Origin: Bog-159 sp963738345
GTDB taxonomy: Bacteria > Acidobacteriota > Terriglobia > Bryobacterales > Bryobacteraceae
Direction: 5' to 3'
NCBI GenBank assembly: GCA_963738345.1
Contig: CAVTWI010000002.1
Coordinates: 496,001-560,000 of the forward strand
DNA: 64,000 bases
The position numbers and the translations under genes are program-made. Shown here piece after piece: positions 60,026 through 64,000 of this stretch. Within the stretch, counting starts at the first letter, position 1, and each line of letters starts with the position of its first letter. The notes beneath the pieces were generated by a model. It saw only the letters and a program-made list of their open reading frames with translations, was not told the origin of the DNA and ran no database searches.

Positions 60026-61643
60026 TCGCCTACTGGATGCGGCGGCGGACATCTGCGCTCGTTACCAGATTGCGGATCTGAGCTACTTCCTCAAAAGCTG
60101 CCGCAGCTTTGCGCGCGCCGGAAGATTGAACGTGGCGGTGTTCGGAAGATTCAAGGCAGGCAAGAGCAGCTTCTTGAATCACCTGATAGGCCAAGCCGCG
60201 CTGCCGACGGGCGCGATCCCGGTTACCTCGGTGATCACTGAGATTCAGTTCGGCGAGCGTGAGCGAGGCGAGGTGCGCTTTCTGGACGGACATTGCGAAG
60301 GCATAGCTCTCGCGCGGATTGGCGATTTTATTGCAGAATCGGCCAATCCGGGTAATGCCAAAGGGATCGCCGCCGTGCGATTGGAGACGCCGGCGATGGA
60401 GCGCTATCGCGACGTCACCTTCGTCGACACACCCGGGCTCGACAGCGTTTTCGAAAACAATAGTACGGTTGCGGCGGAGTGGCTGCCAAACGCAGGCATA
60501 GCGCTGGTGGCGGTGGCGGTCGACCCGCCTCTCTCGCAACACGACGTCGAACTGATCCGCAAACTGGGCCGCTTTACGCCGAATGTCTCGGTGCTGCTCA
60601 CCAAGGTGGATACGCTGCCGCCAGAGGAGCGCGCCCAGGTGGAGACATTCGTCGGCGAGCAACTGGCCAGGCTGGGGGACGGCTCCGTGGCGGTGTATCC
60701 ATATTCGGTGCGGCCGGGATTCGAGCATCTGCGCGCGGAACTGGATCGAAAACTTCTGGGGGGGGGCCAAGCCGGAGATGGGCAGCGCCGGGCTATCTTG
60801 CGCCACAAGGTGGAGTTGTTGCTGGACGAGTGCCGCGGGTATTTGCAAATGGCGCTGGCCGTCGCCGAGACCAGCGACGGGGAACGCGCACAACTGCGGC
60901 TGCGGGTGGTCGGGGAAAAGTGCCTGCTGGACGATGCGCGGCTGACTCCAGTTTTGCTCGCGCGGCACGCTTCGGCGGGAATGCGGACTATGTTCGAGCG
61001 GTTGCTGAGCCGCGATGAGACCGGTGCGCGGGAGCGTCTTATGGAGGCATTCGAGACGCGCTACCCGGATTGGACCAGCAGTCTGGGAACGGCCCTCGCG
61101 CGCTTTGACGAATGGCTGCGCGAAGCGCTAACGAAAGAAATGGCGGATCTTTCTCGCCGGCATAGGGACGAGTTTATGGAGCCGGCGCGACGGGCCAGCC
61201 GCCAGATATCGCAGGCCTTGCAGGATTTTCGGAACCGGCTGGCGCAGCAAACTCTTGACACGCTGGGCCATGCCCTTAAGACCACGCAGGTGGAACTGGC
61301 GGTACAGGAACCGCGAGCGCCAGATGTGCGAGTGGGGCGGATTTTCGATCGGAACTGGGAGCTACTATCGGCGATCGTGCCGATGGCGCTTTTCGAGGGC
61401 CTGGTGAAGCGACACTTCCAGCGTAAGATCGAGGATGTGGTCTTCATGAACTTATCGCGGCTGGCGTCGCAGTGGGAGAGTGCGGTAGGGGCTACGCTGG
61501 CCTCGCTCCAGGAAGATGCGGTGGTGCGGCTTCACACGTTGATCTCAACGGTAGAAACGTTGATCGCCTCGAGGGCCGAGGGCGCGCCGCGGATCCGGGA
61601 AGATTTGGCGCGGCTGGCGGCGCTGCAAGCCGACCGCAAATAG
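60009..61643 (+). CDS. bacterial dynamin-like GTPase
   Basis: About 544 residues from ATG 60009, overlapping the DUF190 gene by 17 bp. G1/P-loop is GRFKAGKSSFLNHL (about residues 46-59), G2 Thr is in IPVTSVITEI, G3 is FVDTPGLDSVFENN (about 140) and G4 is LLTKVDTLPP (about 198). The remainder is a long helical stalk/coiled region with a hydrophobic ELLSAIVPMALFEGL segment (about 455-470), which could be a membrane paddle. Dynamin-like proteins remodel or guard membranes. Its close coupling with crcB and DUF190 is unusual. Substrate membrane and role are unknown. Confidence 0.85.
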   Translation: MKPEVDRLLDAAADICARYQIADLSYFLKSCRSFARAGRLNVAVFGRFKAGKSSFLNHLIGQAALPTGAIPVTSVITEIQFGERERGEVRFLDGHCEGIALARIGDFIAESANPGNAKGIAAVRLETPAMERYRDVTFVDTPGLDSVFENNSTVAAEWLPNAGIALVAVAVDPPLSQHDVELIRKLGRFTPNVSVLLTKVDTLPPEERAQVETFVGEQLARLGDGSVAVYPYSVRPGFEHLRAELDRKLLGGGQAGDGQRRAILRHKVELLLDECRGYLQMALAVAETSDGERAQLRLRVVGEKCLLDDARLTPVLLARHASAGMRTMFERLLSRDETGARERLMEAFETRYPDWTSSLGTALARFDEWLREALTKEMADLSRRHRDEFMEPARRASRQISQALQDFRNRLAQQTLDTLGHALKTTQVELAVQEPRAPDVRVGRIFDRNWELLSAIVPMALFEGLVKRHFQRKIEDVVFMNLSRLASQWESAVGATLASLQEDAVVRLHTLISTVETLIASRAEGAPRIREDLARLAALQADRK

Positions 61644-61692
61644 CGCGATATGGCATGGGAGCAGTGCTACTGGTAGGCTGGGAACAGGTCCC

Positions 61693-62523
61693 ATGCATTT
61701 GTTTATGACACTGGCATTGCTGGCCACCGCCGCTTCCCAAGCCGTGGTGACGAAGCCGGTCGCGAACATGTACGCGCAACCGTCGGGCGATGCGGAAGTG
61801 GTTTCACAGGCAATTTACGGAAGCAGCGTTGGCGTGCTGGAAACACGGCCGGGATGGGTGCGGGTGCGGACGCCGGACGATTATACGGGCTGGATGCCCG
61901 GCGATTCGCTGAGCCGGCACTCGTATGAAACCGGGAAGCGTACCGCCCGCGTGGAGAGCTTGTTTGCACACATCTATCACGAGCCGGATCTGACCAAGCG
62001 CCAGCCGCTGCTTACGGTACCGTTTGAAACCCGCCTGGCAGTGATCGCCGAACCGGAGGATAATCCGCGGTGGTTGGAAGTGCGACTGGTGGACGATCGC
62101 GCGGGATGGCTGCAGCGCGGCGACGTTTCGTTTGATACAGAGCCCCTGTCGATCGAGGCGGCTATCGAACTGGGGCGGCGCTTTATCGGGCTGCCGTACA
62201 CGTGGGGGGGGACCTCCAGCTTCGGCTACGATTGCTCCGGCCTCACGCAGATGCTGTGCCGGCGCCGGGGCGTGTTGCTGCCGCGGGATGCCGATGTGCA
62301 GGCTGCCTGGCAGGGCATGGTCCCGGTGAAGCGCGAGGATTTGCGGCCAGGGGATTTATTGTTTTTCGGGAGCGCGGCCGATCACATTACGCACACGGGG
62401 ATGTATATCGGCGAGGGGAAATTTCTGAATGCCACCACCTGGATCCATCCGGTGGTACAGATTTGCGATCTGGCCGAAGCGCATTGGTCGAGCTTGCTGG
62501 TGGCCTGCAGGAGGTTGAAATGA
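61693..62523 (+). CDS. exported NlpC/P60 endopeptidase with SH3-like domains
   Basis: A 276-residue protein. The signal peptide MHLFMTLALLATAASQAVVT is followed by two bacterial SH3-like modules (about 22-80 and 85-150), with PVANMYAQPSGDAEVVSQAI and NPRWLEVRLVDDRAGWLQ. The C40 catalytic domain has Cys in YTWGGTSSFGYDCSGLTQML (about residue 180) and His in DHITHTGMYIG (about 229). It is a gamma-D-Glu-diaminopimelate endopeptidase-type enzyme that cuts peptidoglycan stem peptides in the periplasm. Its stop overlaps the start of the epimerase gene (ATGA), a pairing that fits murein-peptide use. Confidence 0.92.
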   Translation: MHLFMTLALLATAASQAVVTKPVANMYAQPSGDAEVVSQAIYGSSVGVLETRPGWVRVRTPDDYTGWMPGDSLSRHSYETGKRTARVESLFAHIYHEPDLTKRQPLLTVPFETRLAVIAEPEDNPRWLEVRLVDDRAGWLQRGDVSFDTEPLSIEAAIELGRRFIGLPYTWGGTSSFGYDCSGLTQMLCRRRGVLLPRDADVQAAWQGMVPVKREDLRPGDLLFFGSAADHITHTGMYIGEGKFLNATTWIHPVVQICDLAEAHWSSLLVACRRLK

Positions 62524-63614
62524 ATCGCCGTCATTTTTTTCTGGCGCAGGCAGGGTGGCCCGCGCTACTAGCACCCGCGTTGAGCGCGGCGGGGCGCGCA
62601 AAGGTGGAAACCGAGATCGAGCGGTTGAAACTGCGGCACACCTGGACTACCACCATGTCGTCGAGCAACTACCGGGATACGCTGCACGTGTCCTATACGC
62701 GCGACGGGATCACGGGCCATGGCGAGGGCGCGCCCATCGTACGGTATCGCGAAAATGCGGAAGGCGCGCGGAAGGCGGTCGAATCGGTGCGCGACTTGTT
62801 GGAAATGGCCGATCCGTGGCAGTTTAGCAAGATCATGCACGACGTTTTGGCACGGGTGGAAGGTGAGTGGGCGGGCAAGGCGGCCATCGACATCGCCCTA
62901 ATGGATTGGGTGGGGCAGAGGCTGGGCGTGCCACTCTATCGATACTTCGGTCTGGATCCGCGGGATGCGCCGGTCACTACTTTTTCGATCGGCATCGACG
63001 ATCCCGACTCTACGCGGCAGAAAGTGCGGGAGGCCGCTGATTTCCCGGTGTTGAAAATCAAAGTGGGCTTGGATAGCGATGAGGCCACCATCGCGGCGGT
63101 CCGCAGCGCGACGGACAAACCGTTGCGGGTAGACGCCAATGAAGGCTGGAAGGATAAAGAAGTGGCGGTCCGGAAGATCAACTGGCTGGCGGGGCAGGGC
63201 GTGGAGTTTGTGGAGCAACCCATGCCCGCCGAAATGCTGGAGGAGATGCACTGGGTGCACAGCCGCGCGCACTTGCCGCTGATCGCCGATGAAGCCTGCC
63301 GGCATGCGTCGGATATCCCCAAACTGGCGGGCGCGTTCGACGGCGTGAACGTGAAGTTGGATAAGGCGGGCGGCATTCTGGAAGCGCACAATATGATCCA
63401 GGTGGCCCGATCGCTAGGCCTGAAGACCATGCTGGGCTGCATGGTTTCGAGTTCCGTAACGGTGACGGCGGCGGCGCATCTGTCTCCGCTGGTGGATTAT
63501 GCGGACTTGGATGGCAACCTGTTGATCGCCAACGATCCGTTCAGCGGCGTGCGGGTGGAGAAGGGCAAACTGATCCTGCCGGACCGCCCAGGCTTAGGTT
63601 TGCGGAAGGCCTAG
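62520..63614 (+). CDS. dipeptide epimerase (L-Ala-D/L-Glu type) with N-terminal export signal
   Basis: A 364-residue enolase-superfamily enzyme. The muconate-cycloisomerase-type barrel has the acid/base Lys in LKIKVGLDSDEA, metal ligands in RVDANEGW, FVEQPMP and IADEACRH, and the second Lys in VNVKLDKAGG. These are the hallmarks of Ala-Glu epimerases that invert L-Ala-D-Glu from murein. Unusually for this class it begins with NRRHFFLAQAGWPALLAPAL, a Tat/Sec-like signal. Its ATG overlaps the NlpC/P60 stop, so both may act in the periplasm. The open frame extends upstream but coupling supports ATG 62520. Confidence 0.9.
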   Translation: MNRRHFFLAQAGWPALLAPALSAAGRAKVETEIERLKLRHTWTTTMSSSNYRDTLHVSYTRDGITGHGEGAPIVRYRENAEGARKAVESVRDLLEMADPWQFSKIMHDVLARVEGEWAGKAAIDIALMDWVGQRLGVPLYRYFGLDPRDAPVTTFSIGIDDPDSTRQKVREAADFPVLKIKVGLDSDEATIAAVRSATDKPLRVDANEGWKDKEVAVRKINWLAGQGVEFVEQPMPAEMLEEMHWVHSRAHLPLIADEACRHASDIPKLAGAFDGVNVKLDKAGGILEAHNMIQVARSLGLKTMLGCMVSSSVTVTAAAHLSPLVDYADLDGNLLIANDPFSGVRVEKGKLILPDRPGLGLRKA

Positions 63615-63636
63615 GCGGCGGGCGCGCGCGCAACGC

Positions 63637-63672
63637 TTGACATCGGCAATATGTTTTATAACAATATATTGC
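63637..63672 (+). promoter_or_regulatory. putative promoter and PadR operator
   Basis: TTGACA (63637-63642) resembles a -35 box; TATAAC (63657-63662) could be a -10 box with a short 14-bp spacer. An inverted repeat GCAATAT (63646-63652) / ATATTGC (63666-63672) covers this area directly before the start of the PadR gene, as expected for autoregulation. Confidence 0.5.
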
Positions 63673-63673
63673 T

Positions 63674-64000
63674 ATGCAACGTAAGGCTACCGCGGCCGTG
63701 GACCGCGAGTTGAAGAAGGGCAGCGCCGAGCTGCTTATCCTTTCACTTCTGGAATTTCGCGACCGGCACGGTTATGAACTCAGCGGGCTGATCGAACAAC
63801 GATCCGACGGCGCGCTAAGTTTCCGTGTGGCGTCACTCTATCCGCTGCTGTACCGGCTGGAAAAGCGCGGCTGGATTCGCGGGCGCTGGGTGGAGAAGGC
63901 GGGGCAAAGGCGCCGGCGCTACTATCGCTTGACCGAACCGGGGCGTGCCGTGCTGGCATCGCAGCAGCGCGGCTGGCAGGTCTTCGTGGAAGCGATTGCT
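63674..64000 (+). CDS. PadR family transcriptional regulator (partial at window end)
   Basis: The first 109 residues are visible, and the end lies outside the window. The winged-helix domain is clear: ELKKGSAELLILSLLEFRDR, HGYELSGLIEQRSDGALSF, VASLYPLLYRLEKRGWIRG, RRRRYYRLTEPGRAVL. PadR proteins repress genes, usually including their own, and respond to small molecules. In Acidobacteria they commonly precede ABC-permease (MacB-like) genes, which may lie beyond the edge. The start ATG 63674 follows an AT-rich palindrome that may be its operator. Confidence 0.92.
   Translation, partial: MQRKATAAVDRELKKGSAELLILSLLEFRDRHGYELSGLIEQRSDGALSFRVASLYPLLYRLEKRGWIRGRWVEKAGQRRRRYYRLTEPGRAVLASQQRGWQVFVEAIA

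Noticed and set aside
1..64000. tRNA and rRNA genes
   Set aside because: Nearly all sequence is occupied by convincing coding genes and no tRNA-like T-loop/acceptor pattern was noticed in the gaps; a tRNA scan would settle this.

Overview
The window looks like chromosomal DNA from an Acidobacteriota bacterium of the Solibacter/Bryobacter type. This is inferred from the high GC content, the acidobacterial-style secreted VWA protein, many Tat- or Sec-exported enzymes, PIN-domain and AbiEii-like modules, and a PadR regulator. No rRNA, tRNA, CRISPR array, phage region or transposase gene was recognised. Genes are tightly packed, many with 1-17 bp start/stop overlaps.

Region by region: 1-5.1 kb holds the tail of an OmpH/Skp-like chaperone, an EEP-family enzyme, a NUDIX hydrolase, a radical SAM protein, an IscU-like protein and a DUF4252 pair. 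5.2-11.2 kb is a six-gene corrinoid methyl-transfer operon: UroD-type methyltransferase, corrinoid protein, homocysteine methyltransferase, DUF1638, a second UroD-type enzyme and a RACo-like activator. 11.1-15.3 kb has a class II photolyase, a SPASM radical SAM protein, a broken VapBC-like pair and a YihY/BrkB membrane protein. 15.3-27.6 kb is a long minus-strand block: fadN-fadA, an Rpn/DUF4351 gene with a partial tandem duplication, fadE, DUF5996, a secreted protein, then an ABC ATPase and a permease carrying an inserted serine beta-lactamase/PBP-like domain.

27.7-39.5 kb has a GH42 glycosidase, two secreted proteins, and a minus-strand run of Gfo/Idh/MocA oxidoreductase, acyl-CoA dehydrogenase, a MeaB-MtnP fusion ORF and a GT9-like gene. 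It ends with a Ser/Thr kinase fused to a REC-LytTR response regulator. 39.5-46.4 kb is a divergent cyclic-di-GMP pair: a PAS-GGDRF-EAL protein and a diguanylate cyclase with a very large extracytoplasmic sensor. 46.5-55.4 kb has stress genes, two aldo/keto reductases, a phosphorolytic cassette (GH130, cellobiose 2-epimerase, GH94) and a 1 kb repeat-bearing intergenic region.

55.4-64 kb has an AbiEii-like module, a sodium:solute symporter, a CrcB-DUF190-dynamin-like GTPase operon, an exported NlpC/P60 peptidase plus dipeptide epimerase, and the start of a PadR regulator. The best candidates for unusual biology are the three multidomain fusions (permease with PBP, MeaB-MtnP, kinase-REC-LytTR), the corrinoid operon, and the CrcB/DUF190/dynamin cluster.
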